This document shows positions 49,560 to 58,874 of a stretch of 64,000 nucleotides of DNA, piece by piece. Position 1 is the first letter of the stretch. Every line of letters begins with the position of its first letter. A model generated the notes under the pieces. The model did not search any database. It was not told where the DNA came from and saw nothing but the letters and a program-made list of their open reading frames with translations. Both the position numbers and the translations under genes were made by a program. This stretch comes from Klebsiella sp. BIGb0407 (GTDB taxonomy: Bacteria > Pseudomonadota > Gammaproteobacteria > Enterobacterales > Enterobacteriaceae), in NCBI RefSeq assembly GCF_024807845.1, contig NZ_JANUEQ010000008.1, positions 62,001 through 126,000 of the forward strand. The letters run 5' to 3'.

Positions 49560-50567
49560 ATGCACAATGAAATTGTTTTTTCATCTAGGCAGGGACGCAA
49601 CGTGTGGAATGCACTTAATAGAATAGCCCATAATTATGATCAAGAAGAAACGCCTCTTGAGCTTGAGAATATTGCACATGATGTGCTGAAGACGCTTATA
49701 GATGATTCAGTATTAAAGCGAATCAGCGCTGTTTCAGATAATCATACGACGTCTCATATTGTGATAAGGAATTTTTTGTCAATTCAGTCGCTACCTTTTA
49801 CACCAACAGATGATATGTCACCCGATACTGCAGGTTGGCGTATTCCTGCATCGGCGTTATTAGGGCTATTGAAACTGAGTGGCCACTCAGCACGCTCATT
49901 CCTGGACGAGATGAACGGGCGTTTATGCCATATGGTAATGCCCGCTAAAAATAATGAAAAGAGCTTCAATCGTTCGACTAAAAAACTGGGTTTTCATACT
50001 GAAGTCGTGAATGGGTACTTTGTTGAGGAAAATCCTACTCCTGGTAAACCTATTTCACCCGATGTTTTTGGTTTACTGGGTTTACGTAATCCTGATGGTA
50101 TTGCCACAACCCTGATTCCTTTAGAGTCAGTACTTAATAGTTTGAGCCCGCAGATCGTTGAGTCGTTAATGAAGCCGCAATTTTCCGCCATTAGTCAGTC
50201 TTCATTCGATAGAGTCATCAGTATTACTAATATTTCTATACTTAAAAAACTGCATGATGGCGGTATGGGGCTTCGTTACAGTACCAGTAAAGTTACCGCT
50301 AACAATCCTGAGGCGGAAAAAGCATTACAAACGCTGGCTGACGCGATAAGTCATTCAGAAAATATCACTCAAATTGTATTACAACCAGGAGATGCACTCA
50401 TATTAAATAATCGTACTTGTGTTCATGGTAGAGGGGCTATCACGGGAACACAAAAATTTGATGGCATGGATAGATGGCTAATTAGAATTTATGGATATAA
50501 ATTTTCCGCCTTATCTATGCTGAAAACATTGCCAGAGAAGAAACATATCATTATGGTGGATATGTAA
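49560..50567 (+). CDS. Fe(II)/2-oxoglutarate-dependent oxygenase (clavaminate synthase/AsnO-like)
   Basis: A 335-residue TauD/clavaminate-synthase-type oxygenase. The iron-binding facial triad is visible: HTE (His-146, Glu-148) in KKLGFHTEV and the distal His-289 in NNRTCVHGRGAITG, with a 2-oxoglutarate arginine in DGMDRWLIRIYGYK (Arg-305 or Arg-309). The LQPGDALILNNRT...VHGRG...DRWL...Y arrangement is typical of amino-acid hydroxylases such as AsnO and VioC. It should hydroxylate an amino acid or derivative. It is the first gene of a tightly packed cassette, its stop overlapping the next start by one base. Base composition is low in GC compared with nac/cbl. Confidence 0.85.
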   Translation: MHNEIVFSSRQGRNVWNALNRIAHNYDQEETPLELENIAHDVLKTLIDDSVLKRISAVSDNHTTSHIVIRNFLSIQSLPFTPTDDMSPDTAGWRIPASALLGLLKLSGHSARSFLDEMNGRLCHMVMPAKNNEKSFNRSTKKLGFHTEVVNGYFVEENPTPGKPISPDVFGLLGLRNPDGIATTLIPLESVLNSLSPQIVESLMKPQFSAISQSSFDRVISITNISILKKLHDGGMGLRYSTSKVTANNPEAEKALQTLADAISHSENITQIVLQPGDALILNNRTCVHGRGAITGTQKFDGMDRWLIRIYGYKFSALSMLKTLPEKKHIIMVDM

Positions 50568-51223
50568 TGGAACTAGAAAATAAAATAATCAATTTTCTTA
50601 AAAGGGAAAAAATAAATAATCAGGATGCAGCACATGATCTGGGTCATTTAACTCGCGTAGCTGAGAAAAGTAAACATATTCATAAATATGAGGGAGGTAA
50701 TTTAGATGTCATCATTATTGGTAGCTATTTCCATGATATTGTATCGTTACCGAAAAATTCATTGATTCGCCATTGTTCGGCAACATTTTCGGCACAGAAA
50801 ACAATAAAAATACTCAAAGAAAATTTTAAAGAAATATCCACGAGTTTATATGGACAGATTTCAGATGTTATTCGTACCCATAGTTATAGCTCGGGAATAA
50901 AACCTATCACTATTGAAGCGAAAATTATTCAGGATGCTGACCGGCTTGATGCATTAGGTGCCATTGGTCTGGCGCGAGTTTTTTATGTTGCCGGTAAATT
51001 GGGTCAGGAAATATATAGTGATGAAGACCCTTTTGCTATAGAGAGGTCACTTGACGATAAAAAATATGCTTTGGATCATTTCTACACTAAATTACTGAGA
51101 CTACCTGATACGATTAACACTGAAGCGGGGAAAATTATGGCGAAAAAAAGAGTTGCCTATTTGTCGGGCTATATTGATAAACTAAAAGAAGAAATTACAT
51201 TAACAAATATCACAGAGAAATAA
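50567..51223 (+). CDS. HD-domain phosphohydrolase (YedJ/YpgQ-like)
   Basis: A 218-residue metal-dependent HD protein. The motifs are in order: His-23/Asp-24 in AHDLGHLTRVA, the HD pair His-56/Asp-57 in IGSYFHDIVS, H in RHCSATFSA, and the late DADRLDALGAIGLAR, which is the hallmark of the YedJ/YpgQ-type group, some of which hydrolyse nucleotides. Its ATG overlaps the oxygenase stop (TAATG). I considered a PhnZ-type HD oxygenase because of the oxygenase partner, but the DADRLDALGAIG segment favours phosphohydrolase. In the cassette it may act on an activated or nucleotide-linked intermediate. Confidence 0.85.
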   Translation: MELENKIINFLKREKINNQDAAHDLGHLTRVAEKSKHIHKYEGGNLDVIIIGSYFHDIVSLPKNSLIRHCSATFSAQKTIKILKENFKEISTSLYGQISDVIRTHSYSSGIKPITIEAKIIQDADRLDALGAIGLARVFYVAGKLGQEIYSDEDPFAIERSLDDKKYALDHFYTKLLRLPDTINTEAGKIMAKKRVAYLSGYIDKLKEEITLTNITEK

Positions 51224-51225
51224 TA

Positions 51226-52371
51226 ATGTATATCGATTGTGTATATAAAGCATTAAGAACACCAAAGGAAATTCAAAAAACATTAGAGATATTAACTGAA
51301 GCCGATATGCTGTCAGGTGATTCATCGGTTATTCAGTTATATGAAAAAAATTTAAGTTATTATTTTAATACTAAACATGCTATTGCAGTATCATCAGGCA
51401 CGGCCGCTTTACATGCAAGCTTGCTCACCGTTATCTCTCCTGGAGATGAAGTTCTGGTTCCTGCAATTTGTGTACCTATGACCGTTTCCGCTATTTTACA
51501 AGCCGGGGGAATACCTGTTTTCTATGATTGTAGCGTAAATTCATTTAAGCCCTGCCAAAAAGATCTCGATAATAAAATAACTAAAAAAACCCGAGTTCTA
51601 ATCACTGTTTCAATGTGGGGGTATCGGGCGATTGATAGTGATATTATCACTTTCTGCCGTCAGCGAAATATTACGATTATTGAAGATGCCGCCCAATCGG
51701 CAGGGACAGACTCTTTACTTGGTTATGAAGGTACAATTGGTGATATTGGTTGTTTTAGTACACATGAGTTCAAACTGATCAGCACAGGGGAAGGCGGGTT
51801 TATTCTGACAAATTCAGATGAATATGCAGAGAAAATTCGTTCCTTTACGCATATCGGATTCAGCCAGCAGCATGGTAGCTTTGGTTATACTGACGGGCTT
51901 AATTATAAATTGTCTGCTTTCCAGGCTGCAGTCGGCATTGCTCAGCTAACCAGTCTGGATACCAAAATTCAAGGACGTGAGAAGAGAAAAATAAAATGGA
52001 AAACATCACTGCAACCATCAAGAAATATTGATTTTTTAAGTACAGATATAATGAGCAGACATAACTGTTATTCTTTAGTCTGTTTACTGAATGAAGATGC
52101 CAAATACTCAGGTAAAGAACTGGCAAATAAATTGTTTTCTGCTGGGATTAATACTGATACTTATCGATATAAAAATACCATTGTGAGTAATTATCCTTAC
52201 TGCAAGGATTTTTATATATCCCCGAAGTATTCTGGGGACAATAATATCGACTTTCCTAACGCTTCTCTTATGGTTCAGAGGATGCTGGTTTTACCTTGCC
52301 ATGAGCGAGTTAGTGTTGAAGCGATCCATAAAGCATCACAGAGTATCATAAATTATATTAATGAAAAATAA
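51226..52371 (+). CDS. DegT/DnrJ/EryC1/StrS-type PLP aminotransferase
   Basis: A 381-residue fold-type I PLP enzyme. It has AVSSGTAALHASLL, GDEVLVPAICVPMTVSAILQAGGIPVFYDC, the PLP-contacting Asp-154 and Gln-157 in EDAAQSAG, the Schiff-base Lys-183 in FSTHEFKLISTGEGGFILT, and GLNYKLSAFQAAVGIAQL. Members make amino sugars and cyclitols by transaminating keto groups; a minority are dehydratases, which carry histidine in place of the lysine, and that is not the case here. It follows the HD gene by two bases. The lysine predicts an aminotransferase, but no sugar-nucleotide enzyme lies nearby, so the amino acceptor is unknown. Confidence 0.88.
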   Translation: MYIDCVYKALRTPKEIQKTLEILTEADMLSGDSSVIQLYEKNLSYYFNTKHAIAVSSGTAALHASLLTVISPGDEVLVPAICVPMTVSAILQAGGIPVFYDCSVNSFKPCQKDLDNKITKKTRVLITVSMWGYRAIDSDIITFCRQRNITIIEDAAQSAGTDSLLGYEGTIGDIGCFSTHEFKLISTGEGGFILTNSDEYAEKIRSFTHIGFSQQHGSFGYTDGLNYKLSAFQAAVGIAQLTSLDTKIQGREKRKIKWKTSLQPSRNIDFLSTDIMSRHNCYSLVCLLNEDAKYSGKELANKLFSAGINTDTYRYKNTIVSNYPYCKDFYISPKYSGDNNIDFPNASLMVQRMLVLPCHERVSVEAIHKASQSIINYINEK

Positions 52372-52396
52372 TGACAGATTTTCTTGCCTGAACGTC

Positions 52397-52417
52397 AACT
52401 GGGGTTAAACCCCAGTT
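52397..52417 (+). terminator. Hairpin after the oxygenase cassette
   Basis: AACTGGGG...CCCCAGTT (8-10 pairs, short loop), 26 bases after the aminotransferase stop. The tail (AATATAAT) is not T-rich, so termination may be partial. Confidence 0.55.
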
Positions 52418-52552
52418 AATATAATGGCAATATTTTAATTTTTCATTACACAATAAATCTGTGACGGCTAGCGATGTGCTTTTGAGGTTTTTAATTCATT
52501 TTGCTATTATATTCCATGGAACGTTTTGGTATTCACATAGGGATTGGTTTTC

Positions 52553-53476
52553 ATGAAAATGAAAAAGAAACAGGACTTATCACATTTTTTATTTTTCTTC
52601 CATGTTGCCAAACATCGAAGTTTTTCTACTGCGGCTAAGAAGATGAATGTTTCACGTTCATCGGTGATGTCAAACATAAAAAATCTTGAAGAACGTTTTA
52701 ATATTCGTTTTATCAACAGAAATACACGTTTTTTCTCACTTACGTTTGAAGGTAAGTATCTGTATGAGCAAAGTCTTAAAATAGATGCTTTATTAGAGGA
52801 AACCGTTAAATCATTAGAGAATGTATCTTCTTTTTCGAGAAAAGAGGTTTCTATTAAGTTACCTGTTATTTTCGATATACCGGATGTACATTATGCATTG
52901 TCCTCTTTTATGAGTAAGAATCCGGAAATTGTTGTTCATACTCGCTATGATGACCGGCTTGGTAATTTGATTGAAGAGGAAATTGATTTTGCTGTACATA
53001 TTGGGGAGCTACCGAACTGTAGTTATTATTCCAAGATAATTACTAATCTTAAATCTCACATACTTGCCTCTCCTGAGTATTTGCGTGTTCACGGTGAACC
53101 TCTTCATCCACAGAATCTGGTTGATTATAAATGTATCAATTTTGAGCACTGCCTTACCGGTGATAAATGGTTATTTCGTAACAAAATAAAAGGTGTATTA
53201 GAGTCTTATTCACTAGGGCCTATTTTAAAGGTATCCAGTGAGCGTACCGTTATTTCTTTTATTGAAAAAGGCATGGGTATTGGTTCAGGTTTGAGTTTTC
53301 TTTGTCATGAAAAAATCAAAAATAACACATTGCAATCTATTCTTAATGAGTGGACCTATCCCATCCCGGTTTACATAATATTTCATTCAAAATGTTATGT
53401 AGATGAACATGTCAGAAATCTTATGGACGAGATAAAAGATACCATAAATATTTTACAAGTCAGACATAGTTTGTAG
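52553..53476 (+). CDS. LysR-family transcriptional regulator
   Basis: A 307-residue LysR regulator. The helix-turn-helix is FLFFFHVAKHRSFSTAAKKMNVSRSSVMSNIKNLEERFNIRFINRNTRFFSLTFEGKYLYEQ. The effector domain has EEEIDFAVHIGELPNCSYYSKIITNLKSHILASPEYLRVHGEPLHPQNLVDYKCINFE and ERTVISFIEKGMGIGSGLSFLC. I start at ATG 52553 rather than a TTG three codons earlier. It lies on the same strand as the oxygenase cassette with similar low GC, so it is the probable local regulator. Confidence 0.9.
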   Translation: MKMKKKQDLSHFLFFFHVAKHRSFSTAAKKMNVSRSSVMSNIKNLEERFNIRFINRNTRFFSLTFEGKYLYEQSLKIDALLEETVKSLENVSSFSRKEVSIKLPVIFDIPDVHYALSSFMSKNPEIVVHTRYDDRLGNLIEEEIDFAVHIGELPNCSYYSKIITNLKSHILASPEYLRVHGEPLHPQNLVDYKCINFEHCLTGDKWLFRNKIKGVLESYSLGPILKVSSERTVISFIEKGMGIGSGLSFLCHEKIKNNTLQSILNEWTYPIPVYIIFHSKCYVDEHVRNLMDEIKDTINILQVRHSL

Positions 53477-53993
53477 CTGTGCCTGAAAGCAAAAGTGAGA
53501 TCCTGAATATAATAAAATGTAATTATTTATTTAATCCAAATAAATAATCAAAGTTACTCAGAGCAGAGCATTTTTATCTCTTTCATGGATAAATAATGAA
53601 CAGCTCTAAGGTTATTTTCTGAGACAAAAAAATCGGTAAGAACACTCTATAAATGGCCCCGTTGGCTTGTTGTGGTCAACGTCGATACCTGTTTGTATGC
53701 GTGCTTGTCCCCGGGTATTTTTGCATCTCTATTGTAGTTTTTGATATCCATCTCCTTGTCTGCCTTAAGCATCCATTTCCAGACGGCGATCAGATAGGTT
53801 TTATAACTATTACCGTAGCGATTATAATCCAGTACTGAGCTGAGATTTTTTAGATTCCTTGTCATGGGGGGCAGTCTGCTGATTGTATCTGATAGTTGCA
53901 GGGTAAATATCTTTGGTCTATCTGGTGAAGGTGACCAATCAATCAATTTGGTTACTCGTTGTTAATTAGAATTCATTAAGCTAAGCTGAAAAA
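53477..53993. other. Intergenic region; no supported gene
   Basis: About 520 bases. Overlapping frames on both strands (plus 53653-53838, minus 53647-53946) lack ribosome-binding sites and family features. The right end contains the operator-like dyad at 53931-53955. Confidence 0.5.
53931..53955. promoter_or_regulatory. Operator-like dyad upstream of tetR
   Basis: The left arm GTGACCAAT and right arm TTTGGTTAC are inverted repeats matching at 7 of 9 positions, ending 38 bases before the TetR start. A related dyad precedes the efflux operon at 54611. Confidence 0.6.
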
Positions 53994-54608
53994 ATGACTA
54001 AAAATACAAATACACATCCCCCAAGGGGACCATCGGATCATAGCGTCCGCCTCCAGGTTGTGGAAGCAGCCACTGAGCATTTCGGACATTTTGGTTTCGA
54101 TAAAACCACCGTCTCCGATTTGGCTAAATCAATCGGATTTTCAAAAGCCTATATATATAAATTTTTTGATTCCAAGCAGGCTATTGGTGAGGTTATCTGT
54201 ACCAACCGGCTGGCGATGATTATGAATATTGTCGATGCCGCTATCGATGGTGCGCCGACGGCCTCTGAAAAGTTAAGACGCTTATTCAGAGCGCTTACTG
54301 AAGCCGGTTGTGATTTATTTTTTCATGACCGTAAGCTTTATGATATTGCCGTGGTGGCGACACGCGATAAGTGGCCATCTGCAGAGATGCATGAAGAACG
54401 TTTGCGCAAACTTATCGAGCAAATTCTTCTCGAAGGCCGGAAAACAGGAGAGTTTGAACGAAAAACGCCACTTGATGAGGCAGCGCATGCAATATATCTG
54501 GTAATGCAACCTTATATCAGTCCAGTACAGCTGCAATATAATCTGGAGACAGCAGAATCAGCTGCAGCACTTTTGTCATCTCTGATACTAAGAAGCCTGT
54601 CACCTTGA
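53994..54608 (+). CDS. TetR-family repressor of the efflux operon
   Basis: A 204-residue regulator with the TetR helix-turn-helix VVEAATEHFGHFGFDKTTVSDLAKSIGFSKAYIYKFFDSKQAIGEVI near residues 22-70 and an all-helical C-terminal ligand domain. The neighbouring genes on the same strand encode a fusion protein, RND pump and MFS pump. Dyads with GTGACCAA half-sites flank the gene on both sides. It is a local repressor by all signs. Confidence 0.92.
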   Translation: MTKNTNTHPPRGPSDHSVRLQVVEAATEHFGHFGFDKTTVSDLAKSIGFSKAYIYKFFDSKQAIGEVICTNRLAMIMNIVDAAIDGAPTASEKLRRLFRALTEAGCDLFFHDRKLYDIAVVATRDKWPSAEMHEERLRKLIEQILLEGRKTGEFERKTPLDEAAHAIYLVMQPYISPVQLQYNLETAESAAALLSSLILRSLSP

Positions 54609-54610
54609 TT

Positions 54611-54634
54611 GTGACTATTGACTAATTTGGTCAC
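54611..54634. promoter_or_regulatory. Operator-like dyad upstream of the efflux operon
   Basis: GTGAC...TTTGGTCAC: the right arm (as GTGACCAAA on the other strand) matches the half-site of the dyad at 53931-53955. It lies between the tetR stop and the fusion-protein start (54682). Confidence 0.6.
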
Positions 54635-54681
54635 TAGAATGAGAATGCGGTTACTATCCTGTTAAATCAGTAAGGGACCCC

Positions 54682-55788
54682 ATGCTCAGGCTAAAACCTG
54701 TCACTTTGATTTTTTGTCTGTTACCGCTTTTACTTGTCGCCTGCGGTGATGTTTCCAGTATTGATGATCCCCGTACTCAGCCGCCCTTGGTCAGGGCTGC
54801 AACGGTAATGAGTGCTATAGAAGCTTCTCGCACCTTCACGGGTGTTATTGTTGCGCATACTCAAAGCGATCTTGGTTTTAGAGTACCAGGTAAAATCCTT
54901 GAACGTCTGGTTGATACCGGCCAGACCGTAACACGCGGCCAGCCATTGATGCGTTTGGATCCCATCGATCTGAATCTTCAGGCTCAAGCTCAGCAACAGG
55001 CTGTCGCTGCGGTTAAAGCTCGTGCCAGACAGGCCGTGGATGAAGAAATACGTTATCGGAGTTTGGTTGCAACAGGGGCCATATCTTCATCAGCCTATAG
55101 TCAGGTGAAAGCCGCGGCAGAGACAGCTAAAGCTGAACTTAGTGCTGCCCGGGCACAGGCAAATCTGGCACAAAACGCGACAAGCTATGCGGTGTTATTC
55201 GCGGATACCGATGGCGTGGTGATGGATACACTGGCAGAGCCTGGTCAAGTGGTAAGTGCGGGCCAGCCTGTTGTCCGCCTGGCTAAAGCCGGGCAGCGCG
55301 AGGCCATGGTGCAATTGCCTGAGACGCTACGTCCGGTTGCCGGAAGCGAAGCCCAGGCGCGGCTGTACGGTACTAAACAGTCGGTTCCTGCAAAACTGCG
55401 TCTCCTGTCTGATGCTGCTGATCCTGTCACGCGCACCTTTGAAGCAAGATATGTGCTTGAAGGGGAACTTGCCATTGCGCCATTAGGTGCCACTGTCACG
55501 CTTCATATTACAGAAAACAAAGTTACCAGTCCGGTGCTACAGGTGCCTTTAACGGCACTCTATCACTTGGATAACGGGCCTGGAGTCTGGGGTATTTCTG
55601 GTCAGCCTGCCAAAGTGTCATGGCGACCCGTACAGATATTGAGCCTCGGGGATGAGGTGGCAAAGGTGACAGGTAACCTTAAACCGGGCGAGCAAATAGT
55701 CGCCCTGGGTGCGCATTTGCTGCATGAGGGGGAAGCTGTTCGTACGACTCAACCAGGTGATGCCAGTATCCCGGGGAGTCAGCCATGA
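54682..55788 (+). CDS. RND efflux periplasmic adaptor (membrane fusion lipoprotein)
   Basis: A 368-residue adaptor with lipobox LLVAC (Cys near residue 21), so it is anchored in the inner membrane. In order: beta-barrel/lipoyl half FTGVIVAHTQSDLGFRVPGKILERLVDTGQTVTRGQPLMRLDPIDLNLQAQAQQQ, alpha hairpin (AVAAVKARARQAVDEEIRYRSLVATGAISSSAYSQVKAAAETAKAELSAARAQANLA), returning lipoyl half DTDGVVMDTLAEPGQVVSAGQPVVRLA, and membrane-proximal domain ending LKPGEQIVALGAHLLHEGEAV. It overlaps the pump gene (ATGA). No outer-membrane factor gene follows, so TolC is probably shared. Confidence 0.93.
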   Translation: MLRLKPVTLIFCLLPLLLVACGDVSSIDDPRTQPPLVRAATVMSAIEASRTFTGVIVAHTQSDLGFRVPGKILERLVDTGQTVTRGQPLMRLDPIDLNLQAQAQQQAVAAVKARARQAVDEEIRYRSLVATGAISSSAYSQVKAAAETAKAELSAARAQANLAQNATSYAVLFADTDGVVMDTLAEPGQVVSAGQPVVRLAKAGQREAMVQLPETLRPVAGSEAQARLYGTKQSVPAKLRLLSDAADPVTRTFEARYVLEGELAIAPLGATVTLHITENKVTSPVLQVPLTALYHLDNGPGVWGISGQPAKVSWRPVQILSLGDEVAKVTGNLKPGEQIVALGAHLLHEGEAVRTTQPGDASIPGSQP

Positions 55789-58700
55789 GTAACGGGCGCT
55801 TTAATCTCTCGGCCCTCGCGGTTCGGGAACGATCGGTGACTTTATTCCTTATTATTCTGATTACAGTCGCCGGTATCCTGTCCTTCTTCGAACTGGGCCG
55901 GGCGGAAGATCCGCCCTTTACCGTTAAGCAAATGACGATTGTTTCAGCCTGGCCAGGTGCGACAGCGCAAGAAATGCAGGACCAGATTGCCGAGCGGCTC
56001 GAAAAACGTTTGCAAGAACTTAAGTGGTACTCGCACAGTGAAACTTATACCCGTCCAGGTCTTGCTTTTACCTTGCTTTCACTGCAAGACAGTACACCGC
56101 CTTCACAGGTAGAGGAAGAGTTCTATCAGGCGCGCAAAAAGCTCGGTGATGAGACCAAAAATCTGCCGGAAGGCGTTATTGGTCCGCTGGTCAATGATGA
56201 GTTCTCCGATGTTACTTTTGCCCTTTTTGCTCTTAAGGCGAAAGGGGAGCCACAGAGACTACTGGTTCGTGAAGCTGAGTCGTTGCGCCAGCGTCTGCTG
56301 CATCTGCCGGGTGTCAAGAAGGTCAATATTATCGGTGAGCAGACGGAGCGTATTTTTGTTTCGTTCTCGCATGACAGGCTGGCAACACTGGGCATTTCTC
56401 CTCAGGATATTTTCTCCGCTCTCAATAGCCAGAACGCGCTGACCCCAGCAGGTTCGATTGAAACCAGCGGGCCCCAGGTCTTTATTCGTCTTGATGGCGC
56501 CTTTGATAAACTCGAGAAAATCCGCGATACCCCGATTATTGTTCAGGGCAGAACAATACAGCTTTCGGATGTAGCAACCGTCGAACGTGGGTATGAAGAT
56601 CCTGCAACCTTCCTCGTGCGTAATCAGGGAGAACCGGCACTGCTGCTGGGTATCATCATGCGTGAGGGATGGAACGGTCTTGATCTCGGTAAGGTGCTGG
56701 ATAGGGAAATGACAGCAATCAATGAGGATATGCCGCTGGGCATGACATTGACGAAAGTTACCGATCAGTCCGTCAACATCAGTTCTGCTGTTGACGAATT
56801 TATGATCAAATTCTTTGTTGCACTACTGGTGGTAATGCTGGTGTGTTTCGTTAGCATGGGATGGCGCGTTGGGGTGGTGGTGGCCGCTGCTGTGCCGCTA
56901 ACACTGGCTATCGTTTTTGTGGTGATGGAGGCAACGGGGAAAAATTTCGACCGTATCACGCTGGGATCTTTAATTCTGGCACTGGGATTACTGGTGGATG
57001 ACGCCATTATCGCCATCGAAATGATGGTGGTAAAAATGGAGGAGGGTTATGACCGCACCACGGCCTCAGCCTATGCCTGGAGCCATACTGCTGCGCCTAT
57101 GCTGGCAGGAACACTGGTCACGGCAATCGGTTTTATGCCCAATGGTTTTGCGCAGTCCACTGCCGGAGAGTACACCAGCAATATGTTCTGGATTGTGGGT
57201 ATTGCCCTGATTGCTTCCTGGATAGTCGCGGTGGTATTTACGCCGTATCTGGGTGTGAAAATGCTACCGAACATCAAAATAGTGCCGGGAGGACACGCGG
57301 CTATTTACGATACCCCTCGCTATAACCGCTTCCGCCGACTCCTGACCCGTGTTATAGCGCATAAATGGCTGGTTGCGGGTACCGTCATTGCCCTCTTTAT
57401 TGGTGCAATCCTGGGTATGGGGCTGGTCAACAAACAATTTTTCCCCACATCCGATCGCCCGGAAGTCCTGGTTGAAGTCCAGATGCCTTATGGCACTTCG
57501 ATTGAGCAGACCAGCGCGGCTACTGAGAAAATAGAGGGCTGGCTGGAGAAACAGCCAGAGGCCGAAATTGTCAGCGCCTACATTGGGCAAGGTTCACCCC
57601 GTTTTTATCTGGCGATGGCACCAGAACTCCCCGATCCTTCGTTTGCGAAAATCGTCGTGCTGACGGACAGTCAGAAATCGCGTGAAACACTCAAGTTACG
57701 ACTTCAGAAAGCAGTGGCTGATGGTCTGGCACCAGAGGCACGTATCCGTGTGACGCAACTGGTATTTGGTCCGTATTCGCCTTATCCGGTGACCTTCCGT
57801 GTGATGGGGAAAGATCCTTCTAAACTGCGCGAAATTGCTCATCAGGTTGAAAGGGTGATGCAGGCTAATTCGCTGATGAGAACGGTCAATACTGATTGGG
57901 GTTCACCCGTACCCACGCTGCATTTCACTCTGAATCAAGACCGGTTGCAGGCGGTAGGGTTGACATCGAATGCCGTTGCGCAGCAGCTCCAGTTTCTGCT
58001 TTCAGGGATCCCTATCACCTCTGTACGTGAAGATATCCGTTCGGTACAGGTCGTGGGGCGCGCAGCAGGAGATATCCGCCTTGATCCGGAAAAAATAGCC
58101 GGTTTTACGTTAGTGGGATCGGCCGGTCAGCGCATTCCGCTTTCTCAGATAGGGGATGCTGAAGTCCGAATGGAAGCACCCGTATTGCGTCGTCGGGATC
58201 GTACGCCGATGATAACTGTCCGTGGTGATATTGCGGAAAACCTACAGCCACCTGATGTTTCAACGATAATCATGAAAGAGTTACAGCCGATTATCGCTTC
58301 ACTTCCGGCCGGATACCGTATTGAGGAAGCGGGCCCGATTGAAGAGTCAGGGAAAGCGACCAAAGCGATGGTCCCGTTATTTCCCATCATGATAGCGATA
58401 ACGCTATTGATCATTATTCTACAGGTACGTTCGATGTCGGCGATGGTGATGGTCTTTCTCACTGCACCGCTTGGACTGATAGGTGTGGTACCCACATTGC
58501 TACTGTTCAACCAACCTTTTGGAATCAATACACTGGTAGGACTTATTGCCCTGTCAGGGATTTTGATGCGTAACACGCTGATTCTGATAGGGCAAATTCA
58601 CCATAACGAACGTGAAGGTCTGGCACCCTTACAGGCGGTGGTGGAGGCGACTGTACAACGAACCCGGCCGGTCTTGCTGACGGCAATGGCTGCTATCCTG

Positions 58701-58874
58701 GCATTTATTCCGCTGACGCAATCCGTTTTCTGGGGAACACTGGCGTACACCCTGATCGGCGGAACCTTTGGCGGGACGGTTATCACCCTGGTATTCCTGC
58801 CCGCTATGTACGCCATCTGGTTCAAGATACGGCCCGATACTCAGCCAGCGAATAAAACAGAGGCTGTAGTATGA
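55785..58874 (+). CDS. RND-family efflux pump inner-membrane transporter
   Basis: A 1029-residue RND transporter with the usual duplicated plan: 12 membrane segments and two large periplasmic loops. Landmarks are an N-terminal helix (VRERSVTLFLIILITVAGILSFFELGRAEDPPFTVKQMTIVSAWPGATAQEMQDQIAERLEKRLQE), the TM4 acidic proton site in LGLLVDDAIIAIEMMVVKMEEG, and a matching C-terminal repeat LIALSGILMRNTLILIGQIHHNEREG. PFTVKQM near the N-terminus suggests a divergent multidrug subfamily rather than classic AcrB. The substrates are unknown. Its stop overlaps the MFS gene. Confidence 0.94.
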   Translation: MSNGRFNLSALAVRERSVTLFLIILITVAGILSFFELGRAEDPPFTVKQMTIVSAWPGATAQEMQDQIAERLEKRLQELKWYSHSETYTRPGLAFTLLSLQDSTPPSQVEEEFYQARKKLGDETKNLPEGVIGPLVNDEFSDVTFALFALKAKGEPQRLLVREAESLRQRLLHLPGVKKVNIIGEQTERIFVSFSHDRLATLGISPQDIFSALNSQNALTPAGSIETSGPQVFIRLDGAFDKLEKIRDTPIIVQGRTIQLSDVATVERGYEDPATFLVRNQGEPALLLGIIMREGWNGLDLGKVLDREMTAINEDMPLGMTLTKVTDQSVNISSAVDEFMIKFFVALLVVMLVCFVSMGWRVGVVVAAAVPLTLAIVFVVMEATGKNFDRITLGSLILALGLLVDDAIIAIEMMVVKMEEGYDRTTASAYAWSHTAAPMLAGTLVTAIGFMPNGFAQSTAGEYTSNMFWIVGIALIASWIVAVVFTPYLGVKMLPNIKIVPGGHAAIYDTPRYNRFRRLLTRVIAHKWLVAGTVIALFIGAILGMGLVNKQFFPTSDRPEVLVEVQMPYGTSIEQTSAATEKIEGWLEKQPEAEIVSAYIGQGSPRFYLAMAPELPDPSFAKIVVLTDSQKSRETLKLRLQKAVADGLAPEARIRVTQLVFGPYSPYPVTFRVMGKDPSKLREIAHQVERVMQANSLMRTVNTDWGSPVPTLHFTLNQDRLQAVGLTSNAVAQQLQFLLSGIPITSVREDIRSVQVVGRAAGDIRLDPEKIAGFTLVGSAGQRIPLSQIGDAEVRMEAPVLRRRDRTPMITVRGDIAENLQPPDVSTIIMKELQPIIASLPAGYRIEEAGPIEESGKATKAMVPLFPIMIAITLLIIILQVRSMSAMVMVFLTAPLGLIGVVPTLLLFNQPFGINTLVGLIALSGILMRNTLILIGQIHHNEREGLAPLQAVVEATVQRTRPVLLTAMAAILAFIPLTQSVFWGTLAYTLIGGTFGGTVITLVFLPAMYAIWFKIRPDTQPANKTEAVV

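Noticed and set aside
49560..51223. Oxygenase plus HD protein as a PhnY/PhnZ-type phosphonate-cleaving pair
   Set aside because: The HD protein carries DADRLDALGAIGLAR, typical of YedJ/YpgQ phosphohydrolases, and the oxygenase looks more like AsnO/VioC than PhnY.
53647..53946. Overlapping frames on both strands between the LysR and TetR genes
   Set aside because: Neither has a ribosome-binding site or recognisable domain, and the region overlaps the promoter and operator of tetR.
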